From NCBI RefSeq assembly GCF_900109265.1, contig NZ_FNZM01000011.1, positions 248,001 to 312,000 of the forward strand: DNA of 64,000 bases, written 5' to 3'. Below the pieces are notes generated by a model, which worked only from the letters and a program-made list of their open reading frames with translations, had not been told where the DNA came from and searched no databases. The position numbers were made by a program, and so were the translations under genes. The DNA is from Paraburkholderia tropica (lineage in GTDB: Bacteria; Pseudomonadota; Gammaproteobacteria; Burkholderiales; Burkholderiaceae). This document shows, piece after piece, positions 18,984 to 27,221 of this stretch; within the stretch, counting starts at the first letter, position 1; every line of letters starts with the position of its first letter.

Positions 18984-19674
18984 TCCGAGTCTTGCCGTTG
19001 TCCTGATCGAAGACGAAAAACAGATCCGCCGCTTCGTGCGCGCTTCGCTGGAGGGCGAGGGCATCACGGTCTACGACGCCGAAACCGGCAAGCAGGGGCT
19101 CGTCGAGGCGGCCACGCGCAAGCCCGACCTCGTGATCGTCGATCTGGGGCTGCCCGACACGGACGGTCTCGATGTGATCCGCGAGCTGCGCGGCTGGAGC
19201 GATTTGCCGGTGATCGTGCTGTCCGCGCGCACGCAGGAAAGCGAAAAAGTCGCCGCGCTCGATGCAGGCGCCGACGACTATCTGACCAAGCCCTTCGGCG
19301 TCTCCGAACTGCTGGCGCGGATTCGCGCGCATCTGCGGCGGCGCAACCGCGGCGGCGCGAACGAGGCGCCGCAGGTGAGCTTCGGCGCGGTGACCGTCGA
19401 TCTGGGCATGCGCCAGGTGACGCGCGAGGGCGCGCCCGTGCATCTCACGCCGATCGAATATCGCCTGCTCGCCACGCTCGTGCGCGACGCGGGCCGCGTG
19501 CTCACGCATCGCCAGTTGCTGCGCGAGGTGTGGGGGCCGTCGCACGTGGAAAGCAGTCACTATCTGCGTATCTACATGGCGCATCTGCGGCAGAAGCTGG
19601 AGCGCGATCCGGCGCAGCCCGAGCACATCGTCACCGAGACGGGCGTGGGCTATCGCCTCGTGGGCGTGCAGTGA
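18976..19674 (+). CDS. kdpE: Response regulator KdpE
   Basis: OmpR/PhoB-type regulator activated by KdpD, switching on kdp transcription. The 232-aa protein has a receiver domain with the acidic pair ED near residue 12, phospho-acceptor Asp56 in VIVDLGLPDTDG and the conserved Lys in LTKPFGVSEL. A winged-helix DNA-binding domain follows (LTPIEYRLLATLVRDAGRVL and SHYLRIYMAHLRQKLE). Its start lies inside the end of kdpD, so translation is coupled. I could not locate a convincing KdpE box upstream of the first kdp gene. Confidence 0.97.
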   Translation: MSDPSLAVVLIEDEKQIRRFVRASLEGEGITVYDAETGKQGLVEAATRKPDLVIVDLGLPDTDGLDVIRELRGWSDLPVIVLSARTQESEKVAALDAGADDYLTKPFGVSELLARIRAHLRRRNRGGANEAPQVSFGAVTVDLGMRQVTREGAPVHLTPIEYRLLATLVRDAGRVLTHRQLLREVWGPSHVESSHYLRIYMAHLRQKLERDPAQPEHIVTETGVGYRLVGVQ

Positions 19675-19734
19675 CGCAGGTGAAGCAGCCGCGTCGCGAG
19701 TAGGGCGGCAAGGCGGTTCGGTGACGCGCGGCGC

Positions 19735-19755
19735 GCACCAGACTGGTGCTATACT
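19735..19755 (+). promoter_or_regulatory. Extended -10 promoter with inverted repeat for gdx
   Basis: TGCTATACT at 19747-19755 is an extended -10 element without a good -35. A 15-bp inverted repeat, GCACCA-GAC-TGGTGC (19735-19749), abuts it and could bind a regulator. The predicted transcription start, about 19762, coincides with the first base pairs of the riboswitch. Confidence 0.6.
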
Positions 19756-19760
19756 TACAG

Positions 19761-19805
19761 GCGTGTAAGGACGACCTTGCACGTCTTTTTTCGGGGACGG
19801 CCCCA
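19761..19805 (+). ncRNA. Guanidine-II (mini-ykkC) riboswitch
   Basis: Two hairpins with the diagnostic ACGR tetraloops. The first has a 10-bp stem at 19761-19784 closing AAGG-ACGA-CCTT. The second is GGGG-ACGG-CCCC at 19793-19804. Two ACGR-capped hairpins joined by a short T-rich linker are the definition of the mini-ykkC class, which binds free guanidinium and activates exporters or carboxylases. The gene immediately downstream is an SMR exporter of the Gdx type, as expected. The ribosome-binding GGAG lies at about 19817-19820, just after the second hairpin and a T-run, so translational control is plausible. Confidence 0.9.
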
Positions 19806-19828
19806 TTTTTTCAAGTGGAGCGTCCCGG

Positions 19829-20149
19829 ATGCCCTGGTTCATTCTTCTCATCGCTGGCCTGCTCGAAGTCGCCTGGGCGGCCGGTCTCAAGTCCTCCGAA
19901 GGTTTCACGCGTTTCTGGCCCTCCGTGTTCACGATCGTGACCGCGCTCGGTAGCTTCGTGCTGCTCTCGATCGCCATGCGTCAGTTGCCGCTCGGCACGG
20001 CCTACGCCGTGTGGACGGGCATCGGTGCGGTGGGCGCGTTCGTGTTCGGCATCGTGATGATGGGCGAGGCCGTGAGCGCCGCGCGCGTGGCGAGTGCGGC
20101 GCTGATCGTGCTCGGCATCATCGGGCTGAAGCTCAGTTCGGCGGCCTGA
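19829..20149 (+). CDS. gdx: SMR-family guanidinium exporter (Gdx/SugE)
   Basis: A 106-aa small multidrug resistance protein with four membrane helices. The conserved membrane Glu is Glu13 in LLEVAWAAGLK, and the Gdx-type motifs AWAAGLKSSEGF and GTAYAVWTGIGAVGA are clear. Gdx members exchange guanidinium for protons as antiparallel dimers in the inner membrane. The riboswitch directly upstream independently supports guanidinium as substrate. A short perfect hairpin (GATCCGG-TT-CCGGATC, 20148-20163) overlaps the stop codon but lacks a T-run. Confidence 0.94.
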   Translation: MPWFILLIAGLLEVAWAAGLKSSEGFTRFWPSVFTIVTALGSFVLLSIAMRQLPLGTAYAVWTGIGAVGAFVFGIVMMGEAVSAARVASAALIVLGIIGLKLSSAA

Positions 20150-20287
20150 TCCGGTTCCGGATCGGCGAGACCTTCCACGCGCCGCGCGGCGATGCGGCGC
20201 GCATTTTCCCCACATTTTCGGCAAAAATCGCGGGTTTTTGCGTGGCGCGCATGCGCAACACCGCTGCGGCGGTGCAGCGAGCGTGGC

Positions 20288-20293
20288 TATAAT
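20288..20293 (+). promoter_or_regulatory. Consensus -10 hexamer upstream of the DUF4126 gene
   Basis: TATAAT at 20288-20293 lies 149 bp upstream of the DUF4126 start. The matching -35 position (TGCGGC) is poor, so this is a candidate only. Confidence 0.35.
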
Positions 20294-20441
20294 GGAATGG
20301 TCATCAACCGATAACACTCCGCGCCGCGGATAACGCGAGCGCCGCTGCCCGATGGCGCCGTGTCCGGCGAAGCGGGCGCGCTGCGTTTGCGCCAGATTCG
20401 TGGGGGACGGCGCCGCGCGAGCCTCGCGCGAGGAGGCAGTC

Positions 20442-21056
20442 ATGCTCGAACCGATTTCGCTTGCCGCGGGCCTGTCCTGGGGCAGCGGCCTGCGCCTCTA
20501 CCTCACGGTCCTCATGGCCGGCGTGCTTCAGCGCCTCGGCTTCATCCATCTGCCCGACACGCTCGCGGTGCTCGCTTCGCCCTGGGTGATCGGCATCGCC
20601 GCCGCGCTCACGGTGCTCGAATTCCTCGCCGACAAAGTCCCCGCGTTCGATTCGCTGTGGGACGCGTTGCACACCTTCATCCGCATTCCCGCCGGCGCCG
20701 TGCTGGCGGCGGGCGCGCTCGGCCACGCCGATCCGGCGGTGCTGACGATCGCCGCGCTCGCGGGCGGCACGCTCGCGGGCACCGCGCATCTGGCGAAGGC
20801 GGGCACGCGCGCGCTCATCAATCTGTCGCCGGAACCGGTCTCGAACGTGGTCACGTCGAGCGCCGAGGACGGCATGACCTTCGTCGGCGTGCTGCTCGCG
20901 CTGTTCGTGCCGCTGCTGTTCCTCGTCATGCTCGCCGCGTTCCTGCTGGTGGCGACCTGGGCGCTGCCGCGTCTGTGGCGCGGCGTGCAGGGCGGCTTTC
21001 GCGGCATGGCGACGCATATGGTCTCGCGTTTCTCGCTGCGGAGCCGTCACGATTGA
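20442..21056 (+). CDS. DUF4126-family membrane protein
   Basis: A 204-aa hydrophobic protein with about five membrane segments (for example LYLTVLMAGVLQRLGF, WVIGIAAALTVLEFLAD, GVLLALFVPLLFLVML). The motif GLSWGSGLRLYLTV and the conserved LIN-SPEPVSNVVTS region place it in the DUF4126 family, whose function is unknown. The start ATG at 20442 follows GAGGAGG. It overlaps the next gene by four bases (TTGA) if that gene begins at TTG 21053, suggesting a two-gene operon with the permease. Confidence 0.88.
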   Translation: MLEPISLAAGLSWGSGLRLYLTVLMAGVLQRLGFIHLPDTLAVLASPWVIGIAAALTVLEFLADKVPAFDSLWDALHTFIRIPAGAVLAAGALGHADPAVLTIAALAGGTLAGTAHLAKAGTRALINLSPEPVSNVVTSSAEDGMTFVGVLLALFVPLLFLVMLAAFLLVATWALPRLWRGVQGGFRGMATHMVSRFSLRSRHD

Positions 21057-23680
21057 ACCCGCCGAATCTGTCCTCGCCACCGTCTACGCCGCCTTCTAAC
21101 CCCGTTTCTTCTCGATCCACGCGCGCCGCCCCCGGCTGGGGCGACCTCGTGCGCCTCGCCGCTCGTATGACCGCACGCGACTGGCGCGCGGGCGAACTGA
21201 CGATGCTGCTGCTCGCCCTCGTGCTCGCGGTGGCCGCGCTCGCGAGCGTGGGTTTTCTCGCTGACCGTCTGCAACGCGGACTGGAGCGCGACGCGCGCCG
21301 CATGATCGCCGCCGATTTCATCGTGCGCGCCGATCATCCCGTCGATCCGGCGTTCGCGCGCGAGGCACAGGCGCTCAAGCTGCAAACCGCGAATACGGCG
21401 ATTTTCCCGAGCATGGTCAGCGCGGCCGGCGATGCCGACGGCGCGCAGACGCCCACGCGGCTCGCGGCGGTCAAGTCGGTGTCGGCGGCCTATCCGCTGC
21501 GCGGCGCGCTGCGTATATCGAGCGGCCCCGGCGCGCCCGATCACGCGGCGCAGGGCATTCCGCCGTCCGGCACCGTCTGGGTCGACGATCAACTGCTCGA
21601 CGCGCTCAAGGTCCACGTCGGCAGCCAGGTGCGCGTGGGCACGCGCACGTTCACGATCGGCGCGCTCATCACGCGCGAACTCGACCGCGGCTTCTCGTTC
21701 GTCAACTTCTCGCCGCGCCTGATGCTCAACGAGGCCGATCTCGCCTCGACCGGCCTCACGGGCTACGGCAGCCGCGTGACGTATCGCCTGCTGGTGGCCG
21801 GCGCCGATCCGGCCGTGGCGCAGTTCGCGCAATTCGCGCACGCGCGCGTCGACGGCGGCAAGATGCGCGGCGTCGGCCTCGAATCGCTGCAGGACGGCCA
21901 GCCGCAAGTGCGGCAGACGCTCGATCGCGCGCGCCACTTCCTCACGCTCGTCTCGCTGCTGACCGCCTTGCTCGCGGCCGTGGCGATCGCGATGGCCGCG
22001 CACCGTTACACGCGCCGTCATCTCGACGGCTGCGCGGCCATGCGCTGCCTCGGCGCGAGCCAGCGCACGCTGCGCACGCTGTTCGTGCTCGAATTCGCGG
22101 GCCTTGGGCTGGTGGGCGGCGCGATTGGCGTCGCGCTCGGTTATGCGGGCCATCTCGCGCTGCTCGCGTGGCTCGGCACCTTGATCGATGTCGCGCTGCC
22201 GTATCCGGGGCCGCTGCCCGCGCTCGAAGGCGTCGCCGCCGGACTGGTGCTGCTGCTCGGCTTCGCGCTGCCGCCGCTGTTGCCGCTCACGCGCGTGCCG
22301 CCGGTGCGCGTGCTGCGCCGCGAATGGGGCGAGGAAAGCCGCACGGCGTGGGCTGCGTATGCCGTGGGCATCGCGCTGTTCGCGGGCCTGCTCGTGATCG
22401 CGGCGGGCGAACTGAAGCTCGGCGGCATCGTCGCGGGCGGGTTCGCGCTCGGCCTGCTCGTGTTCGCGGGGCTCGCGCGTCTCGCGCTGTGGGGCGCGGC
22501 GCGTCTCGCGCGCAGTCAGCGCAATGGTTTGGAGGCGCGCGCAGGCGTGGGCTGGCGCTATGCGCTGGCGTCGCTCGAACGGCGGCCCGGCGCGAGCGCA
22601 CTGCAGATCACCTCGCTCGCCATCGGGCTGATGTGTCTGCTGCTGATCGCCATGACGCGCAACGACCTGATCGAAGGCTGGCGCAAGTCGACGCCGCCCG
22701 ACGCGCCCAACGAATTCCTGATCGACATCCAGCCCGACCAGCGCGATGCGGTGGCCGCCTGGCTCTCGCAGCACGGCATCGCGAGCCCCGATCTGGCGCC
22801 GATGGTGCGCGGCCGCCTCATCAGCATCAACGGCAAGCCGGTCGATCCCGAGCAGTACAAGAGCGAGGATGCGCGCCGTCTCGTCGACCGCGAATTCAAT
22901 CTCTCGTACACGACGCAGCTGCCCGACGACAACCGCATCGAAGCCGGCCAGTGGTACGGCGAGACGAGCACACCGCAACTGTCGATCGAGCAGGGACTCG
23001 CGAAAATCCTCAACGTGAAGCCCGGCGACGTGCTGACCTTCGACGTGACCGGCCTCGAAGTGACCGCGCCCGTGACGAGTCTGCGCAAGCTCGACTGGGG
23101 CTCGTTCAAGGTCAACTTCTTCGTGCTGATGCCGCCCGCGCTGCTGCACGATTTTCCGGCCACGTTCATCACGAGTTTCCATCTGCCCGACGCGCAGCGT
23201 AATGTCGTCGACGGGCTGGTTGCGAAGTATCCGAACGTGACGGCCATCGACGTCGGGCCGATCCTCGCGCAGATCCAGCGCGTGCTGGAGCAGGTGATCG
23301 GCGCGGTGCAGTTTCTCTTTATTTTCACGCTCGCGGCGGGTGTGCTCGTGTTGTACGCGGCGCTCGCCGGCACGCGCGACGAACGCATGCGCGAGTCGGC
23401 GCTGCTGCGCGCGCTGGGCGCGTCGCATCGGCAGGTGAGGTCGGTGCAGATTGCGGAGTTTGTCGCCGTGGGCGCGCTCGCCGGGTTGATGGCGGCGCTC
23501 GGCGCGCAGGCTGTCGGCTACGTGCTGGCCACGCGCGTGTTCGACTTCTATCTCGCCTTCGATCCGTGGCTCGTGCCCGCGGGCATCGCGGCGGGCGTGG
23601 TGTGCGCGGGCGTGGGCGGCTGGGTCAGTCTGCGTCACGTGCTGGCGCGGCCCGCGTTGCAATCGTTGCGTGACGCTTGA
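21053..23680 (+). CDS. FtsX-type ABC transporter permease (YbbP-like)
   Basis: A large (875 aa) inner-membrane permease with two FtsX domains. An N-terminal helix (LTMLLLALVLAVAALASVGFL) is followed by a long periplasmic part, a first FtsX core around LTLVSLLTALLAAVAIAMAA, further helices, a second periplasmic part and a C-terminal FtsX core with DERMRESALLRALGASHRQV. YbbP-like permeases normally pair with a YbbA-type ATPase, but none is in this window. The start is uncertain: TTG 21053 has GGAG nine bases upstream and overlaps the DUF4126 stop, whereas ATG 21167 (837 aa) has no ribosome-binding site. The substrate is unknown; lipoprotein or lipid export is a family-based guess. Confidence 0.85.
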   Translation: MNPPNLSSPPSTPPSNPVSSRSTRAAPGWGDLVRLAARMTARDWRAGELTMLLLALVLAVAALASVGFLADRLQRGLERDARRMIAADFIVRADHPVDPAFAREAQALKLQTANTAIFPSMVSAAGDADGAQTPTRLAAVKSVSAAYPLRGALRISSGPGAPDHAAQGIPPSGTVWVDDQLLDALKVHVGSQVRVGTRTFTIGALITRELDRGFSFVNFSPRLMLNEADLASTGLTGYGSRVTYRLLVAGADPAVAQFAQFAHARVDGGKMRGVGLESLQDGQPQVRQTLDRARHFLTLVSLLTALLAAVAIAMAAHRYTRRHLDGCAAMRCLGASQRTLRTLFVLEFAGLGLVGGAIGVALGYAGHLALLAWLGTLIDVALPYPGPLPALEGVAAGLVLLLGFALPPLLPLTRVPPVRVLRREWGEESRTAWAAYAVGIALFAGLLVIAAGELKLGGIVAGGFALGLLVFAGLARLALWGAARLARSQRNGLEARAGVGWRYALASLERRPGASALQITSLAIGLMCLLLIAMTRNDLIEGWRKSTPPDAPNEFLIDIQPDQRDAVAAWLSQHGIASPDLAPMVRGRLISINGKPVDPEQYKSEDARRLVDREFNLSYTTQLPDDNRIEAGQWYGETSTPQLSIEQGLAKILNVKPGDVLTFDVTGLEVTAPVTSLRKLDWGSFKVNFFVLMPPALLHDFPATFITSFHLPDAQRNVVDGLVAKYPNVTAIDVGPILAQIQRVLEQVIGAVQFLFIFTLAAGVLVLYAALAGTRDERMRESALLRALGASHRQVRSVQIAEFVAVGALAGLMAALGAQAVGYVLATRVFDFYLAFDPWLVPAGIAAGVVCAGVGGWVSLRHVLARPALQSLRDA

Positions 23681-23782
23681 CGTTCGAACCGTGATGCGGA
23701 TGCGCGCGGCGGTGCTTGCCTCACGCGGGTGTCGTGCGCGCGCATTCCGTTATAGGATGCCGGTGCTGCTCACACCGACACC

Positions 23783-24256
23783 ATGACCACCGACTCGACA
23801 GAATCAAGCGCATCGACTGAGAAAGCCACGCCAATGCGCTTTCTCGACACCTATCTCGCCGCGCTGCTCGCGCGCGCGAGCGCGCTCATCTCCGACGAAT
23901 TCCACGCCACGCTCGCGCGCAAGAAGATTCCTGCGCTGCAATGGCGCGTGCTCGCCTGTCTGTCCGACGGTCCGTTGCCGATGGGCGATCTCGGCCGCCT
24001 GATCCTCGCCAAGCAGCCGACCGTGAGCAAGCTGATCGATCGCATGGAAGCGGCGGGCATGGTCGCGCGTCAGGACGATCCGCAGAGCCGCCGCCGCACG
24101 CTCGTCGCGCTCACGCCGCAGGGCCGCGCGCTCGCGGCGGAGTTGATCGCGCTGGCGCTGGAGCACGAGGCGTCGGTGCTGCTGCCGTTTCCGCCCGAGT
24201 CGGCGAAGCTGTTCGTCGAGATGCTGCGTCAACTGATCGAGCAGCACGCGAAGTAA
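23783..24256 (+). CDS. MarR-family transcriptional regulator
   Basis: A 157-aa winged-helix regulator. The DNA-binding helix-turn-helix and wing are clear: MGDLGRLILAKQPTVSKLID, then DDPQSRRRTLVALTPQGRAL, with dimerisation helices at both ends. The ligand is unknown. The gene is convergent with the catabolic operon on the minus strand (43-bp gap), so it could control that cluster through the distant 29.6-kb promoter, but nothing in the sequence proves this. No terminator was seen in the gap. Confidence 0.9.
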   Translation: MTTDSTESSASTEKATPMRFLDTYLAALLARASALISDEFHATLARKKIPALQWRVLACLSDGPLPMGDLGRLILAKQPTVSKLIDRMEAAGMVARQDDPQSRRRTLVALTPQGRALAAELIALALEHEASVLLPFPPESAKLFVEMLRQLIEQHAK

Positions 24257-24299
24257 CGCACTTTCCCCGCACTTTCCCGCAGTTTCACGGCAAGCGCGG

Positions 24300-25052
24300 T
24301 TAAAGCGCGAGACTGCCCGTGCTCGTCCCGCCGCACACATAAAGCGTTTGTCCCGTGACGAAGCCGTTTTCCGGCGCCGCGAAGAACATCGCGGCGCGCG
24401 CGATGTCGTCGGGCTGGCCGAGGCGGCCGACCGGAATGCCCGCCGCAATCTGCGCGACCTTGGGGCTGTCGGCGGGCACGACCGCATGGAACATGTCGGT
24501 CTGCACGGGGCCGGGCGCGATGGCGTTCGCGGTCACGCCGAGCGGCCCGAGTTCGAGTGCCCACGTGCGCACGAGACCGAGCATGCCCGCCTTGGTCGCC
24601 GAATACGCGGTGCGCGTGGCGAGCCCGAGCGCCGCGCGCGACGAGATCAGCACGAGCCGCCCGAAATGCTGCGCGCGCATCGCGGGCAACATCGCCTGGG
24701 CGAGCGCGATGGGCGCGTCGAGATGCAGATTCGCGAGCGCGATCACGTCGTCGTGCGTGACGTCGGGCAGCAGCGCCGCGCGGATCACGCCCGCGTTGTG
24801 CACGAGCGTCGTGGGCGCATGGCGCGCGACGACCTCGGCGGCGGCGGCGCGCGTGGCGGCGGCGTCGCAGAGATCGACTTCGAGGGTGTGCAGGCGCGCG
24901 TGGCCCGGCGCGTCGGCGCGCAGATCGAGCGAGATCACTTCGTAGTTCGCTTCGAGCAGATGCTCGACGATGGCGCGGCCAATGCCCGCGTTGCCCCCGG
25001 TGACGAGGGCGGTGCGCGGCGCGGCGGATGGCTGGCGGGTGGAGTCGGTCAT
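24300..25052 (-). CDS. SDR-family oxidoreductase of the Rieske/CoA cluster
   Basis: A 250-aa classical short-chain dehydrogenase: TGGNAGIG cofactor motif near residue 18, HNAGV in place of NNAG, catalytic Ser in LISSRAALG and Tyr/Lys in YSATK, and a C-terminal VTGQTLYVCGG. It is last in the minus-strand operon, starting one base after the ligase stop. In this setting it could oxidise a dihydrodiol or a beta-hydroxyacyl-CoA formed by its neighbours. The first fits the dioxygenase, the second the CoA ligase and thiolase; sequence alone does not choose. Confidence 0.92.
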   Translation of the reverse strand: MTDSTRQPSAAPRTALVTGGNAGIGRAIVEHLLEANYEVISLDLRADAPGHARLHTLEVDLCDAAATRAAAAEVVARHAPTTLVHNAGVIRAALLPDVTHDDVIALANLHLDAPIALAQAMLPAMRAQHFGRLVLISSRAALGLATRTAYSATKAGMLGLVRTWALELGPLGVTANAIAPGPVQTDMFHAVVPADSPKVAQIAAGIPVGRLGQPDDIARAAMFFAAPENGFVTGQTLYVCGGTSTGSLAL

Positions 25053-25053
25053 A

Positions 25054-26724
25054 TCAGTCCTGGCGTTTTTTCAGGGCGCGCGTGTCGATGCAGCGCGCGG
25101 TGCCGGGCAACGTGCGCGCGAGTTCCTTGAGCGCGGCGCGTTGCACCTTCTGCGTGCCGGTGAGCGGCAGTGCGTCGACGAACGCGACGTAACCGGGCGC
25201 CTTGAAATAGGCGAGTTGCGCGAGACACAGTTGCGCGAGTTCGGCGGCGAGCGGCGCGGCGGCGGCATCGGCGAGCGGTTCGCGCGCGATGATGCAGGCG
25301 AGCACTTCGTCGCCGCGCACGGCATCGGGCGTCGCGGCCACGGCGACATCCGCCACGCACGGATGCTTGCGCAGCACGCTCTCGACTTCGACGGCCGAGA
25401 TGTTCTCGCCGCTGCGCCGGATCACGTTCTTCTTGCGATCGACGAAATAGAGCTGGCCTTGCGCGTCCTGCCTGACGATGTCGCCGGTATGGAACCAGCC
25501 GCCTTCCCACGCGGCGGCGGTGGCTTCGGGATCCTTGAGATATTCGCGGAAGAAGCCACGACGCGGATGCTCGCCGCGCGCGCGCACGAGCAGTTCGCCG
25601 GGCGTGTCGATGCCGACATCGCGTCCATCGTCGCCGACGATGCGCACGTCGAGCGACGCTTCGGGCTGGCCGAAGCACGACTGGCCGACCTGACGCGGCT
25701 CGCGATTGGCGATCACCACGGCGCCCGCGCCGGTTTCGGTCATCGCCCAGGCTTCGAGCAAGGGCATGCCGAAGCGCGTTTCGAACGGCGCGTGCAGCGT
25801 TTTATCGACGCCCGCGCCGAAGCCGAAGCGCACCGAATGCTCGCGATCCTGAGCGCTGGCGGGCGCGCCGAGCAGCATCGCGGGCATCACGCCGAGATAG
25901 TGGACGACGCTCGCGCGCGCGGCGCGCACGCTGGCCCACCAGGTGCGCGGATGAAAGCGGTCGAGCGGGACGATCGCGCCGCCCGCGAGGATCATCGCCA
26001 TGGTCGAGTAGGCCATCGCGTTCATGTGCGTCATCGGCAGCGGCGTGACGAGGCGCTCGACGCCGGGACGCAGCGCGCACAAGCCGCCGATGCGGTTGTA
26101 CCACTCGCCCGCGCGCAGGAAATACGCGTTGGGCAGCACGCAGGCTTTCGGGCGGCCCGTCGTGCCCGAGGTGTAGAGCAGGGCGCATTCGGTGTCGGCG
26201 TCGGGCATGTCGGCGCGGGCGGGCGTGGCGGCGTGCTGGAGCGTCGCGCCGTCCGTCATGCCGTCGGCGTCGCAGATCGAGACGCTGCGTTGCGCGGCGC
26301 GCGCCGCCGCGTGCAGATCGGCATGACGCGCGGCGGGCGCGACGGCGAGATCGAGTTCGCTATGGCCTGCGATGTAGTCGAGTTCCGCGGCGCGCAACTC
26401 GGTCGAGAGCGGCACGACCGAGACGCCGAGCGCATTGAGCGCGAACCAGTGCAGGAAAAATGCGGGCCGGTTTTCGAGCATCAGACCTGCGCGATGTCCG
26501 CTGCCAAAACCGGCTTCGCGATAGCGCGCGGCGAGCGCATCGACGCGTGCGAGCGCTTCGCCGTAGCGCAGCGTGTGCGCGTCGATGCCGTAGATCGCGG
26601 CGGTTTCGGGCAGCACGACGAGGAAGTCGTGATCGGGCCAACGTGCGGCGCTGGCGGCGAAGGCCGCGTAGACGCTGGTGTTGGCGTCGGACTTGGCGTG
26701 ATGGGGCGTATCGGCTGAAAGCAT
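25054..26724 (-). CDS. Acyl/aryl-CoA ligase (AMP-binding)
   Basis: A 556-aa ANL-superfamily ligase forming a CoA thioester through an acyl-adenylate. The P-loop YTSGTTGRPK is at 184-193, the A5-like motif is EAWAMTETGAG, the hinge region FVDRKKNVIRRSGENIS, and the catalytic Lys sits in GTQKVQRAAL near the C-terminus. The start ATG at 26722-26724 is followed by a normal N-terminus; upstream in-frame sequence is antisense-like and Arg-rich. It lies 8 bases after the oxygenase beta subunit. The carboxylic acid substrate is unidentified; crotonobetaine/carnitine ligase-like members look similar, so aromatic specificity is inferred from the neighbours. Confidence 0.93.
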   Translation of the reverse strand: MLSADTPHHAKSDANTSVYAAFAASAARWPDHDFLVVLPETAAIYGIDAHTLRYGEALARVDALAARYREAGFGSGHRAGLMLENRPAFFLHWFALNALGVSVVPLSTELRAAELDYIAGHSELDLAVAPAARHADLHAAARAAQRSVSICDADGMTDGATLQHAATPARADMPDADTECALLYTSGTTGRPKACVLPNAYFLRAGEWYNRIGGLCALRPGVERLVTPLPMTHMNAMAYSTMAMILAGGAIVPLDRFHPRTWWASVRAARASVVHYLGVMPAMLLGAPASAQDREHSVRFGFGAGVDKTLHAPFETRFGMPLLEAWAMTETGAGAVVIANREPRQVGQSCFGQPEASLDVRIVGDDGRDVGIDTPGELLVRARGEHPRRGFFREYLKDPEATAAAWEGGWFHTGDIVRQDAQGQLYFVDRKKNVIRRSGENISAVEVESVLRKHPCVADVAVAATPDAVRGDEVLACIIAREPLADAAAAPLAAELAQLCLAQLAYFKAPGYVAFVDALPLTGTQKVQRAALKELARTLPGTARCIDTRALKKRQD

Positions 26725-26732
26725 CGCGCGCC

Positions 26733-27221
26733 TCACAGGAACAGTTGCACGGACGGCAGCGCCGCGTCGCAGTTGAGCAGATCGATGCGCTTTTCGCGGA
26801 TGCGTAGCGCGCCGTCCTGCTCGACGACGTGATGGCGGACGATGCCGGTGAACACCAGTTGCTCGTCGCCGCGCGCCTCGGCGTAGAAGAACGGCGTGCG
26901 CAGGCGATAGCCGCCGGCGTCGGCGGATTCGATTTCGGGGCGCTGCATGACGTGCTGGCAACGGCTCTCGGGCTGCTGCGAAAACGCGCGCGGCTGCTTG
27001 AGGCGTTCGATGCGCAGCTTGAGCAGCAGCCGGTCCTCGTACATCAGCGAGGCGTGATTGAGGCCGTCGTGCTGGCCGTGCGCAAGCGGTATCCAGTAGA
27101 GGCCGTCGTCGGCGAACAGCGTGTACCAGGCGTCGAACTGCTTGTCGTCGATGAGGCGCGCCTCGCGATAGACGAAGTCGGCGAGCGTGTCGCGCAGGGC
27201 GGGATCGTGGGCGTGGGTCAT
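26733..27221 (-). CDS. Aromatic-ring-hydroxylating dioxygenase, beta subunit
   Basis: A 162-aa small subunit with the cystatin/NTF2-like fold of Rieske dioxygenase beta chains. Family features include FVYREARLIDDKQFDAWYTL near the N-terminus, the YEDRLLLKLRIERL helix, and the C-terminal RIREKRIDLLNCDAALP. Beta subunits are structural, completing an alpha3beta3 hexamer. It overlaps the alpha subunit by four bases (27218-27221), so the two are translationally coupled. Confidence 0.93.
   Translation of the reverse strand: MTHAHDPALRDTLADFVYREARLIDDKQFDAWYTLFADDGLYWIPLAHGQHDGLNHASLMYEDRLLLKLRIERLKQPRAFSQQPESRCQHVMQRPEIESADAGGYRLRTPFFYAEARGDEQLVFTGIVRHHVVEQDGALRIREKRIDLLNCDAALPSVQLFL

Noticed and set aside
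20148..20163. Perfect hairpin GATCCGG-TT-CCGGATC at the gdx stop codon as a terminator
   Set aside because: No T-run follows and the loop is too tight; noted only under the gdx gene.
23783..24256. MarR protein as the dedicated regulator of the Rieske/CoA cluster
   Set aside because: It is convergent with the operon end and 5.4 kb from the putative divergent promoter; adjacency alone does not support the assignment.
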